From: Bacteroides rodentium JCM 16496
GTDB lineage: Bacteria > Bacteroidota > Bacteroidia > Bacteroidales > Bacteroidaceae
Direction of reading: 5' to 3'
NCBI RefSeq assembly: GCF_000614125.1
Contig: NZ_BAKJ01000001.1
Coordinates: 1-64,000, forward strand
Length of the DNA stretch: 64,000 nucleotides
The notes under the pieces are model-generated. The model worked only from the letters and a program-made list of their open reading frames with translations, did not search any database and was not told the origin of the DNA. The position numbers and the translations under genes were made by a program. Numbering within the stretch: position 1 is the first letter of the stretch; each line of letters starts with the position of its first letter. This document shows positions 26,936 to 37,053 of this stretch, in pieces.

Positions 26936-28047
26936 TCTTCCATCAGTTCCTTCAGGAACGGTTTCATTTCGTAGTTGCGGTCGAAGAGCAGAGGGTACTC
27001 CTTGCGTCCTTTCACGGGGAAGTCGTTCTTCCAAGAATCGCCATCGCTCACGCCCCATACAGTGACACGCTCCATCACGTCGCTGTGCTTCACGAAGAGG
27101 TTGAAGAAAGCTTTCATGCGGGCGTTCCATACCCGTGACACGGAGTCGGGCAGGACTTCTGGATAGGGGTTCATAGCTGCATGGAATGCTACGGTGTCGC
27201 TGATATTTGCTCTTTCATGTACGGTGGGTAGGGCGCTCATTTCCCATTCGGTAATCATCAGCTTCACGTCGCAGGCTGCAAAGGCCATCATGCTCTTCTC
27301 AAAGTCTTCTACAGAGGGATAGTCCATGCCCATGTGCCCTTGCAGACCTACGGCATCAATGCGTAGACCTTTCTCTTTCAACGACTTCACCAGACGCACT
27401 ACACCGTTGCGCCGTCCGGGGGCGTGCATGCCATAGTCGTTGTAGTAAAGCTCTGCATCGGGGTCTGCTTCATGGGCATATTGGAAAGCGAGGGGGATGT
27501 ACTCTTCACCCAGAATCTCGTAGAACTTGGTTTGCCGCCACGAACCGTCCCCTTCGATGGCCTCATTCACTACGTCCCAGCCTTTAACTTTGCCTTTGTA
27601 ACGGCTCATCACGGTGGTGATATGGTCTTTCATTCGCTGTTTCAGTACTTCGGCCGAAACCTGCTTTCCTTCCTTATCCGTGAAGAACCATGGGGCGCAT
27701 TGCGAATGCCAGATGAGGCAATGTCCTATTATTGCCATGCCGTTCTCTTCGCCAAACTTCACAAACTCGTCCGCTTGCTTGAAGTCGTAGCAATCTTCTT
27801 CGGGGTGTATATTGGCGCTTTTCATGCAGTCTTCGGCCACAATGGAGTTGAAGTGTCGCTTTGCGATACTTGCCCCTATGGAGTCTTGTCCCGATGCTTG
27901 GCGTGCGTTGATAGCTACGCCTATAAGGAATTTGTTGCCGAAGGCTTCTTTCAATGTAGTTTCTTCTGTTGCAGCCTGTTTCCCTCCTCCGCAAGCCGAC
28001 AGCCATGCGACTGTCGCAACGGAGCATACAATGTTTTTGAATTTCAT
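26902..28047 (-). CDS. GH10 endo-beta-1,4-xylanase, lipoprotein
   Basis: Cuts xylan or xylooligosaccharides. The signal is MKFKNIVCSVATVAWLSAC with lipobox LSAC, so it is lipid-anchored. The TIM-barrel GH10 motifs are present: acid/base Glu in VKGWDVVNEAIEGDGSW, nucleophile Glu in LMITEWEMSA, and VWGVSDGDSWKND near the end. Single domain, 381 residues, intact. It is the fourth gene of operon 2, after the symporter. Because it lacks binding modules and is grouped with the symporter, it probably processes short chains in the periplasm. Confidence 0.94.
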   Translation of the reverse strand: MKFKNIVCSVATVAWLSACGGGKQAATEETTLKEAFGNKFLIGVAINARQASGQDSIGASIAKRHFNSIVAEDCMKSANIHPEEDCYDFKQADEFVKFGEENGMAIIGHCLIWHSQCAPWFFTDKEGKQVSAEVLKQRMKDHITTVMSRYKGKVKGWDVVNEAIEGDGSWRQTKFYEILGEEYIPLAFQYAHEADPDAELYYNDYGMHAPGRRNGVVRLVKSLKEKGLRIDAVGLQGHMGMDYPSVEDFEKSMMAFAACDVKLMITEWEMSALPTVHERANISDTVAFHAAMNPYPEVLPDSVSRVWNARMKAFFNLFVKHSDVMERVTVWGVSDGDSWKNDFPVKGRKEYPLLFDRNYEMKPFLKELMEDSRLTSKQDNK

Positions 28048-28110
28048 TTTATTTCTGTTTTTTAAGTTACTGTTGTGCTTTGCGTTCTCTTGCCTGCCTT
28101 TCGGCAGATA

Positions 28111-29529
28111 TTATTCGTTTAAATTCCGAGTCTCGATTTTCCGGTTGATTTCATCTATCTTTTCGTCCGTCAGTTCGTACTTGGAGATGATGAGCATGGC
28201 TACTGCCAGCAGCATGGCAGGGATGACAGCCACTAACCAGAGGATGCCTTGCTCGGCAAAGGCCGATTGGTTGACGGCATTGCCCTTGTCAAAGCCTACA
28301 TACGCCAGCACCAGTCCCGGTACTACGCCGCCCAAGGCCATTCCTGCCTTGTAGAAAATGCCGGTCAGGGCGTTCACAATGCCCGAAATGCGCTTGCCCG
28401 TGGTGTATTCACCATAGGAGATGACTTCGGGAACAAGTGCCCACATATAGCCCGTGGCCACAATCACGCCTGTGGACTTGATGAACTGCGCCACGTATAC
28501 CAGCCATATTTCGTTTCTCAGTCCCGGTGTCATGGAGATGATGTAGAGCAGTGCCATACCTGCGATGGCGATGGAAAGGAATACGTTGAACATGGCTCGC
28601 TTGCCTATCTTCCGCTTAATCCAGGGCACCAAAGGCATGAAGATGAAGGCGGGGATAGAGCCAAGTGCCATGAAATTGGCCATCTGGTCGCTGGTGCCGT
28701 GCACGTTGTATATCATGTAGTACGAGCCGGCAGAGTTGCCTACAGCCATCATGGCAAAAGCCGTAATGAAGAAGAAAGCGAGGATGCGCAGCGGGCGGTT
28801 GCGTTTGAATTCCACCCAGAGGTCGGACACCCGGACGTTCTCCGTATCCTTGGCATCCATTACTACCCGTTCCTTGCACTGTGTGAAACAGAAAGTGAGT
28901 AGAACCAGCCCCGCCACACCGTAGACGGCCATGGTGGTGAACCAGGCATCGGCACTCTCAACTGTATTGGTCATACCGTCGGGCGAGAGGAAAGAAACTA
29001 TCTTGGGGATGCCGTAGGCCACGGCCAGTCCACCCGTATTGGCCAAGAACATACGCACGCTGGTCAGGGTGGTAATCTCGTCGGTGTCGCGGGTGAGCGA
29101 GGCATTCAAGGCACCGTAGGGTACATTTATCAGCGTATAGAGCATTGATAATCCTACATAAGTGATGTAGGCATAGGCCAGCGAACCGGAGAAACCGTTC
29201 CAGAAGCAGAGAATGGCAAATCCGGTAAGCGGAATGCCTGCCAGCACCAAATAGGAGCGGTATTTGCCCAGCGGTGGGTTGTGCTTGTCTACGAAAGCGC
29301 CCACTAACGGGTCCCACAGCACGTCCACTACTCTTACTACAAGGAACATGAAAGCTGCTTGCGATGGCTCCAGCCCGTATACATTGGTATAGAAAATCAG
29401 CAGATACATACACACTGTCTGATAGATAAGGTTCTGTGCCAGGTCGCCTGAGCCGAACCCTATGCGTTGCATCCATGAAAGTTTGTAGAAGCCTTTCGAC
29501 TCCTCTCTTGTTTTTTGTGTCGATTCCAT
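28111..29529 (-). CDS. GPH-type sodium/proton symporter for xylosides (MFS)
   Basis: Inner-membrane sugar:cation symporter of the glycoside-pentoside-hexuronide family, 472 residues with about 12 membrane helices. FGSGDLAQNLIYQTVCMYLL, VDVLWDPLVGAFVDKHNPPLGKYRSYL (the family DPLxGxxxD motif) and YGALNASLTRDTDEITTLTSVR are typical. The operon places it with xylanase, GH43, GH67 and an esterase, so the substrate is presumably xylooligosaccharides or aldouronic acids. The start at 29529 precedes the soluble N-terminus MESTQKTREESKGFYK. Confidence 0.92.
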   Translation of the reverse strand: MESTQKTREESKGFYKLSWMQRIGFGSGDLAQNLIYQTVCMYLLIFYTNVYGLEPSQAAFMFLVVRVVDVLWDPLVGAFVDKHNPPLGKYRSYLVLAGIPLTGFAILCFWNGFSGSLAYAYITYVGLSMLYTLINVPYGALNASLTRDTDEITTLTSVRMFLANTGGLAVAYGIPKIVSFLSPDGMTNTVESADAWFTTMAVYGVAGLVLLTFCFTQCKERVVMDAKDTENVRVSDLWVEFKRNRPLRILAFFFITAFAMMAVGNSAGSYYMIYNVHGTSDQMANFMALGSIPAFIFMPLVPWIKRKIGKRAMFNVFLSIAIAGMALLYIISMTPGLRNEIWLVYVAQFIKSTGVIVATGYMWALVPEVISYGEYTTGKRISGIVNALTGIFYKAGMALGGVVPGLVLAYVGFDKGNAVNQSAFAEQGILWLVAVIPAMLLAVAMLIISKYELTDEKIDEINRKIETRNLNE

Positions 29530-29540
29530 GATGGAAGATA

Positions 29541-31234
29541 TTAGTTATTAGTTATAAGTTGTCCATTTTTAATTGCCTCTGCCACTCTCTTGCCCAATGT
29601 TTTCTTATCCAAGGGGTGAATGTCGTTCCATTCGCCCAAGTCGCTGTTTTTTATGAGGTAGGCATTGCTACTCTGTTCGGCGGCTTTGGCTTGTTCTTGG
29701 CGCATTTCTGCCCAGGCTTTTCGTCCACCGGTGTCATTCGGATGCAGGAAGTCGGCCAACTCCACAATATAGAATGGAAGTTCTGGGGCATCAAATGTCT
29801 TGCGCCAGTCTGCCATCATGGCTGTAAGCAGGTCGGCATATTCGTTCCGGCGCGATACGTTGGACTCTCCCTGATACCATATCACTCCTTTCACGCCGTA
29901 TTCCTTCAATGGAGCTATCATGGCATTGTATAGGCATACGGGTTTGTAGCAGAAGAACATCATGCCCGGTGCTTGCGGCATTGGAGCGCCGGGGCGGTAC
30001 TTCCATTCCCTTTTCAGGTTTATTTCCCGGGGGTCTGTGGAGCTTTCGGTGGGAATGCCGTCCTTCTGTCCGTTCAGTATAATCTTATAAGGCTTTTCCC
30101 GGACAAATGCCGGCTGCCCACCGTTACTGATGAGGCGCACGGTGATGCTGTTCTTCCCCGCTTTCAGCAGTCCGGAGGGGATGCGGTAGATGCGTGTGGG
30201 TATTGATAGCTCGTGGTGCCTACGAACTGCCCGTTCACGTATACCGAATCGGCATCAACCAGGCAACCCAGCCGGAGCGTTGCTTCTTTTCCATTCCACG
30301 TTGATGGAATTTCCACGCTTTGGCGCAGCCAATGTGAGCCACCGATAGCGTTCAGCCCATTATTGCCCCAAGTATTTGCAAACATATCTACGGTTTGCCA
30401 TGCGCTGTCATCATAATTGGCAGCATACCACGGTGTGGTTTCATGCAGTCCGGCATCTCCCCGGTAGAGGGCGGCGTTCCAGCGACGGAAGCTTTCTCCT
30501 TCCACTTCCTTGATGTGCTTGCAGTAGGCATCGTCTTCGTACAGCCGTTTATCATTGATGTATTGCGGAAACTCTTTCAGACTCTCTTCGCTCATCCAAG
30601 CTTCTACGGGCGTGCCGCCCCAGCTGCTGTTGATGATGCCCACGGGTACGCCTGTCCTTTCATACATTTCTTTGGCGAAGAAGTAGGCAAGGGCGGAAAA
30701 TTCCATTACGTTTTCCTGTGTCAGGGCTTTCCAGCTTGTGGCAGGCATGTCTTTTTGCGGTTCATGGAAATTATAAGTTTTCGGTACGATGAGGTGGCGT
30801 ATCTTTTCGTTATGGTAGGCGGAAATTTCTTCGGCAAACATGTCCATCACACGCCGTACCGGCAGTTCCATATTTGACTGTCCCGAGCAGAGCCATACAT
30901 CGCCCACCAAGACATCTTTCAGTTCGATGTCATTAACTTGAATCCGATAGGGGCCTCCGGCTTTCATGGCAGGCAGTTCGATGCTCCATGCTCCATGGCT
31001 GTCGGCGGTGGCAGTATAGGCTTCTTTGGCTTTCTTCCCTTTCAGGAAAGTTAGCTGCACTGTTTCTCCTGCATCTGCTGTACCCCATATTTTCAGAGGT
31101 TGCTCGCGCTGCAGCACCATCCCGTCCGAAACCAAGGCAGGCAGCTTCACCTTTGCTTCCGTCCGCGAGACGGAGCAAAGGCAAAGCAATGCTGCCATTC
31201 CTAACCAAACTTTATTATGAATCAAATCTTTCAT
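29541..31234 (-). CDS. SGNH-fold sialate O-acetylesterase-type/acetylxylan esterase (frameshift near 30199)
   Basis: Removes O-acetyl groups, here most likely from xylan. The signal peptide precedes KVKLPALVSDGMVLQRE. Block I is SGQSNMELPV with the nucleophile Ser, NSSWGGTPVEAW follows, and a beta-sandwich domain (HWLRQSVEIPSTW) is inserted. In the second half are VIWYQGESN and NDIHPLDKKTLGKRVAEA, the Asp/His block. The frame breaks after SYQYP and the next frame continues TRIYRIPSGLLKAGKNSITV; one C is probably lost near 30199. Joined length is about 565 residues. It lies 12 bp before the symporter stop in the operon. Confidence 0.88.
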
Positions 31235-31294
31235 GCTTACAGTCTTTAAGTTTATCTATATGCCTCTTTCATGCAGGCTTCCGCTCTTTTCTTT

Positions 31295-33056
31295 TCATTT
31301 ATATTCGTACAGTTTCACGTGCAGCACTTTCCAATCGCCTACGGAGATGCGCACGTGCCGTCCTTGATGGGTTTGGTCACCGTTCTGCCTGCGCAGGTAG
31401 CTCAGACTTCCGTCTTTGTTTACATTTACTTCATCCACGAATCCGATGCCGCACCGCTCCTTTCCGTTCTTGGTAGAGGTAAGCGTCTCTTTCTCGACAC
31501 CTCCTTTTCTGGTTTCAGCGGTAGCCTTCTCGTAGCCGCTCAAGGCGAAACCGTCTTCTCCCAGCACTTTTTGTTCCTGAAAATCTATCCTTTCCGAGGC
31601 TTTGGCAAATTCAATCACGATGCCACTGCCGGCCACAAGATATTCGTTCTTGGCAAGTTTCAGTACAATGCCTCCACCTTCGGGCCATGTGCTGCCGTCT
31701 GTGGCTCGCGAATCCCATGGCAGGGTGAAGTAGTGGCGGCAGGTCAGCGTGAGGTCATCATCGGTCAGGATGCGCTCCTTGTCTTGCTTGTCAAAGAGCA
31801 GGCCGTGCATGAGACCTTTTCCTTGATATTTGGTCAGCAAGGGCATCAGCTCTTTCAGAGTTTTGTAGCTTTGTACTAAGGGGGTATTGTCTTCATTGGC
31901 TCCGTCTTCGATGGAGAAGGGGCTGAACCCGAGGGCATCGTGCTCTCCGAAGGCGTAGAAGGCTCTGACTCCGTCGTTGTCCGTCAGGCGGATTTCGGGA
32001 ATGAAGAGCGGGTTGTTGGGGCGGTGGTATTGTGCCACCCAGCTTTTGAAACCATTGTCGTAGAGGTCTGGGGCCAGAATGTCGATGGAGGGGGCGGCAC
32101 AGTGCCACACGTCAATCAGATGTGCCAACGGACCTGCCGAAGGATATTCTCCCGGCTTGCGTCCGCGACTGTTCATGGCGGCGTTGACGTAGAGGGGAAC
32201 GTTGTAGATGTTTCGGGCGGTCTGTGCCAGACGTTCCACATAGCGGGCATAATGCCATGCCATGAATAGTTCATCGGTATAGAGATCATCCCCGAATAGT
32301 TCCTGCCACGTGCCTGTTTGCGGCATCCTTGGCTTTCCCATTTCTTCAGCAGTTGGGGATGAAGTGTTTTTTTGTTCTTTTGCAGATATTCTGTCAGTGA
32401 GGCGGGCACATCGGCATGGAAAGCCTTTTCGGCTTCCGGAGAGTAGTCGCGTGCGTCTTCCAGCATACCAATCTCGTTTTCTATCTGTATCATAAGGACG
32501 GTACCTTCCTCTTTGTCATTGGCTGCGATATGCTCCATCCAATGGGAAAAAGCGCGGTGGTCTGCTTGGTACACGTTTTCGGAAAAGGCGCTGGCTATTT
32601 CGAGTGGTTTACCGCTGTGGGTGTGGGCGCGTGGATATTTTTTGCTGTTTTCCTTGAACCAAAGTGGGGCATAGCAGCTCATGGAGTTCTTCCAGGCTCC
32701 GAACCATAGGAAAATAACTTTCAGGTCGTTCTTCCGTGCCTGCTCCAGCACCTTGTCGGTCAGTGTAAAGTCATATTGCCCCTCTACGGGTTCTGTCAAG
32801 TCCCAGTAGGCGGTACAAGCACGGCATTAAGTCCCATGCGTTGCAGTTTGGGGAAAATGCGTTCGATGTCTTGTGTAGCTGATGCCGACGAGTTGCCCAG
32901 TTCGCCGCCGAGTATAAGGAAAGGCTTGCCCTCCACGACGAGCTGCGTGGAACAGCCTTGGTTTTGCAGGGTGCTTTTCTGGGCAGAGAGAGTCCCTGCA
33001 GTCAGTATAGTGAGCAGTATGGATAGGATTAATCTTTTCATTGTTTTCATCAGCAT
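31295..33056 (-). CDS. GH35-like glycoside hydrolase with DUF5597 domain (frameshifts near 32811 and 32326)
   Basis: First gene of operon 2. The signal peptide (MKRLILSILLTILTAGTLSA) is followed by LVVEGKPFLILGGELGNSSA, the opening strand of GH35/GH42-type barrels. MIQIENEIGML holds the likely acid/base Glu and PLFIPEIRLTDNDGV the likely nucleophile Glu. A C-terminal beta domain of the DUF5597 type follows (LAKNEYLVAGSGIVIEF). Breaks: VLVP/AYWDLTEPVEGQYDF and WESQG/MPQTGTWQELF, both explained by loss of one G. Joined length is about 585 residues. Family members are usually annotated as beta-galactosidases; activity in a xylan locus is not predictable. Start options are 33056, 33050 and 33041. 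Confidence 0.85.
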
Positions 33057-33080
33057 TAGTTCAAGTCATTACTATGGCTG

Positions 33081-33088
33081 CAAAGATA
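33081..33088 (-). promoter_or_regulatory. -7 box TATCTTTG of xylan operon 2
   Basis: Complement of CAAAGATA, exact TAnnTTTG, 25 bp before the start codon at 33056. A CAAA (TTTG) at 33112-33115 may be the -33 element, with longer than usual spacing. Confidence 0.7.
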
Positions 33089-33140
33089 GCGCACAGTCTT
33101 GTAATGGGGTTCAAAAAATGTATCACGAACTTCTTTGTCG

Positions 33141-33168
33141 GTTACATAATTGTCGATGGATGTTACAT
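33141..33168. promoter_or_regulatory. candidate HTCS operator: two GTTACAT direct repeats 21 bp apart
   Basis: GTTACAT at 33141 and 33162, 53 and 74 bp upstream of the operon 2 -7 box. GTWACAT repeats stand at nearly the same distances before the susC -7 box. AraC-type DNA-binding domains, as in the HTCS regulator, use half-sites two helical turns apart. Confidence 0.6.
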
Positions 33169-33242
33169 TTTTATTCGGTTATCGTACATGAAAGGGGGGG
33201 GAGGCAGAGGGCATTCCCCTCTTTTTTGGGGGGCTTGTCTTT

Positions 33243-33277
33243 AAAGAAGAGAAGACCGGAAAAGTCTTCTCTTCTTT
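33243..33277 (-). terminator. perfect 14-bp hairpin after xylan operon 1
   Basis: Arms 33243-33256 and 33264-33277 are fully complementary with a 7-base loop. It lies 26 bp after the GH10 stop at 33303, between the two operons. There is no long T tract, so it may act as a partial terminator or mRNA 3' end protector. Confidence 0.6.
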
Positions 33278-33302
33278 ATGGGTGATTTGGGTCCTGTGGG
33301 CT

Positions 33303-35595
33303 TTATTCCCCTTTTGTCCCGTAGGCATCTTTCCAGTCGTCACCGCTGAAGTCCTCGCTGATGTCGCGTCCGGCTATGCCGTCGCACACCCCCTTATAGG
33401 CAGGCTTGCGGGCATAGTTGGCATCAAGCAGGTTGGGCGCATCGTTCGGAATCCAATAGACATGTTCATCTGGATGGTCGCTGATACCCCAGAGGGTGAT
33501 GCAGGCTTGCTGTGCTTCGGGCACACAAGTTCTGTATTGCTCTATGATGTACCGGTACATTTCTGCCTGGGCAATGAGGTTCTCGGCTGTAGGCGAAGAG
33601 GTATTCACCTTGATGTCGAGTTCCGTTATGCGGACCAGCTTGCCTGTGGCGGCCATCTTCTCAAACATTTGCTTAATCTGGTCTTTGTTGGTGTTGAGGT
33701 CTACGTGCATCTGTGTGCCTATGCCGTCCACAATGGGCGAGCCGTTGGTCTGGTCTATGTAGTTCACGTACTCTATCAGCTTATCCAGCTTGTTCAGATT
33801 ATATTCCAGATTATAGTCGTTGATGAAGAGTTTGGCTGTGGGGTCTGCCTCACGGGCATATTGGAAGGCTTTCACAGCATAATCCTTGCCCATGTACTTG
33901 CCCCAATAGAAGTCGTCTGCATCCATATCCGCGTCCGCAGGCATCACTTCCGCTCCGCGAATCTTCAGACCGTCGTCAATAGCTCGTTCAGCACATCCCA
34001 AGCGTGCACGCGCTCTTTGTAGTGCCCCACCATGCCTGTAATCCATGACTTCATGGCTGCATCCAGGATGGCTGCTTTCTCTTCGTCGGTCTTCTCTATG
34101 AACCCGCGGGTCATTGCCTGCCTGTAGAGACTTGCTTTTGTGGTCTCTGCGGCTTTTTCAGTGACTTTGATGTTGTCAAAGTAATAGGTGGCATCGGCTA
34201 AGTAGCCAAAGTCAAAGCTGCATTTGAAGGTAGCATTGCCTTCTTTGACAGCGGGCAGTGTAACCTTGACGAAAGTCCAGCTTGCTCCGAACTCAAAGGC
34301 TTCGGAAGCACTGCCGGTTCCGAGCCAGTCGAGCCATGGATAACCGTTCTCCAGATTGCTGAATGATATGCGTCCTTTGCCTTGCCCGTCGGCTTTCACA
34401 TAGAAAGAGAGTTCGTAGGTTTTGCCGGGACTGCCGGGTATGTCGCCGGAGATGAATTGCAAGTCCCAAGCATTTGCACTGCTCGAACTGCTTGTTGCTT
34501 TCAGCACCTTTTTTCCGTCTATGGCATCGCTCAGTTCCACCACTTCCATTCCGGCACCTTTGTTTTGGAGGCTCCAATTGTCGGCTCCGTCCTCAAACGA
34601 GCCATTGGTCACGAGGTTCACTTCTACCGGGGCGTTCAAGTCGATGACCTTCAGCGTATTTACGTCAATGTAAGTAACGGCATCGGCCACGTAGCCAAAG
34701 TCAAAGCAGCATTTGAAGGTAGTGGCATCGGCTGCCGGTTCCGGGAGGTTCACCGTGACTTGCGTCCAAGCTGTTCCGTATTCAAAAGCTTCGGAAGCCC
34801 CGCCGGTTCCAAGCCAGTCGAGCCATGGATAGTTGTTGCTCAAGTTCTGGAAAGAAACCCTGCCTTTACCTGCTCCTTCGCTGCGAACCATGAAGGACAG
34901 CTGGTAGCTATGTCCCTCTATTACGGGAATATCGGGCGTAATCAATTGTAAATCCCATGCGTTGCTGCTCGATGAGCTGGCCACCATCTTAATGGCATTG
35001 CCGCCTGCTGCGCCTTGACCGGACTCAATGGTGATTCCTGCTCCTTTGTTTTGTGGATTCCAATTGCCAAAGTCACCGTCTTTCAGCGTGCTGACATCCA
35101 ATACATTGCCGTCCGGGGTTTCGTCGGGTATGTATTCGGCTGCAATGATGGACTTCAGGTAAGTGGCTGCCTGTTGCGTGTGCCATATCAGGTTATGCCA
35201 TATACGGCGATGTCTTGGGGAAGCACTTGTAGGAAAGCGTCTACCTTTGAGTAGTCGGCTTCTCCCTTGCTGTTGATGATGGAACTCATCTTCATGGCAT
35301 TGCCCAACGTCACGCTGTTGAAGTTTTCGTTCACATAGGCTGCCACGTTTTCCTTGCTCAGGTATTGGTCCATCCCTATGCCTGCCCCTATCACGAAGTT
35401 CTCGTTGGGGATGTAGCTTTTGATGGGATTGTAGAGCTTAATCTGTTCTGCCAGAAGCAGTGGAAGTTCCGAACTGCTTGTGCCGTTGCCGTCATGCGGA
35501 TCGTACCATTCCATCTTATTGTCATCGCAAGACTGGAATGCCAATGTTCCCAATGTAAGGATGGGTAATATATGTTTTAGTTTCATGATAATCAC
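33303..35595 (-). CDS. GH10 xylanase with two internal carbohydrate-binding modules (frameshifts near 35198 and 33982)
   Basis: Surface endo-xylanase, last gene of operon 1. Lipoprotein signal MKLKHILPILTLGTLAFQSC. The first part of the GH10 barrel (IGAGIGMDQYL, NFNSVTLGNAMKMSS, then VYGHNLIWHTQQ after the break at 35198) is followed by two repeats of a CBM4/9-like jelly roll of about 150 residues, each with YPWLDWLGTG and CFDFGY or SFDFGY. Then the barrel resumes: VHAWDVLNEAIDDG carries the acid/base Glu, VRITELDIKV the nucleophile, and ITLWGISDHPDEHVYW the end. The second break (33982) falls right after that acid/base Glu. Modules inside the barrel are known from Bacteroidetes xylan loci. 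Joined length is about 760 residues. Confidence 0.9.
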
Positions 35596-35607
35596 TCGAT
35601 TTATAGA

Positions 35608-37036
35608 TTATTGTTTGTTGATATTTTCCCCTGCTGCTTCATCGGGAAAGTCCGAGTAGGCAGGAGTGTTTAGCGGAACGATGCGCACGTTGTCTATGTA
35701 AATCTCCGCTTGGCTGGCTTGGGAAACGAAGACGGTGCTTTCGTCGCTGCTGTTGCCGGTGAGGTTCATCAGCGTGAAGTCTGCATTTTCAAAGTAGAAG
35801 CCGAAGTTGCAGTAGCTTGCCTTGGCGCGTCTGTCCAGCACGAATTGATAGGTCAGCTTGGGCAGTTCGTCGCTGGTGGAGCAGATGTAGAATTTGCTGA
35901 AGGGCACTGTTACCGTTTGCCATCCTGCGGTGCTGAAGGGCACTGCCTTCCCGTCTACCACCCAAGGTACGTAGTTGTAGCAGTCCTTGTTGTCGCTTGT
36001 GCTCCATTCGCCTCCGTTCACACCATTGACGAGGCACACTTTCAGGAAACCGCTGTTGCACCATGGGTTGCTTTCGGGTACATACATGTCGAACTGTATG
36101 CCGCATTCGGCCACGTTGGTCTCTGCGTCAATGCCACGGGTGCCCGGAGTCCAGTCATCACGTCGTTTCCGGCAGTCCATACTTCGGCTGTACGGGTCTT
36201 TCCTGCAGCTACCGGTTTCTGCTTGGCGGCAGGCAGCATGACGCATTTTCCGCGTCCGCTGTTCAAGGGGTCGTCCACCAGGTCTTCCGGGAAAATCATG
36301 CTGGCGTTGCTGCCCCAGGAGCCTTGCTGTCCTTCTGTGTCGAAGTCGAGGATGATGCCCTTGGTGTAGTTGAATCCGGCGTTGGAGTAGGCACCTCCGT
36401 TGGCGCATTCCACAAACAGCGAGCCGCTTCCGGTGATGCCCTCGGGTACGGTGAGCTGGAAAAACTTCCCGTCTTCGTCAGAGAAAATTTTGTCTGTTCC
36501 TTCCACTGTTACGCCTCCGGGGAAGGTTACTTTAGACACTTCCTGCAGTCCGGTTCCGTACACGATGATGCTTTCGCCTGCCTTGGGCAGGGTGTTCGAT
36601 ATGCTTGTGATGGATGGCGCACTGGCACGGATGGTAAAGGGGTAAGTGAGCTGTGTTCCGTCTTTCAGCAACTGAATGGTGTTTCTCACTTCCTCGGCTG
36701 CTTCTGTGGTAGGTACATCCTTGCTTACGCTCACCAGGATGGAGGTGTTGGACACGTATACCGGGTTGAAGTAGCAGTTGTAGCCGTTGATATACACTCT
36801 TTTCAATCCGCTGAACCCGCTGCCTTGTATGCGGATGAGTTGCCCCAGGCGGGCAAATTCCACGGGGCGGTCGGGGACGCTCGAAGTGGCGTCTTCCAGA
36901 TAAATGGCGCTGATGCTCATTTCGGCGCTGTCGCTGTTGTCGTCATCATCGCACGCGCAGAACGTTAGCGGGACGAGGAGCAGGGCCAAAAGCAGGCTTA
37001 AAGCTTTATGCTTGTGATGAGATGTATTCTTTTCAT
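35608..37036 (-). CDS. surface glycan-binding lipoprotein, SGBP-B-like with IPT/TIG domains (frameshifts near 37006 and 36161)
   Basis: Third gene of operon 1, in the usual SusE/SGBP position. From 37036 the reading [11 protein letters not shown] changes frame to [22 protein letters not shown], a lipoprotein signal with lipobox. Two Ig-like IPT/TIG domains follow ([20 protein letters not shown] and [20 protein letters not shown]). After the second break ([20 protein letters not shown]) comes a glycan-binding beta domain ending [20 protein letters not shown]. It probably holds xylan at the cell surface and has no catalytic residues. About 475 residues joined. Confidence 0.85.
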
Positions 37037-37053
37037 ATTCTTACCGTCTTATT

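Noticed and set aside
36063..36968. 301-codon open frame antisense to the SGBP gene
   Set aside because: Shadow of the conserved lipoprotein; Cys/His/Val-rich translation typical of a reverse strand.
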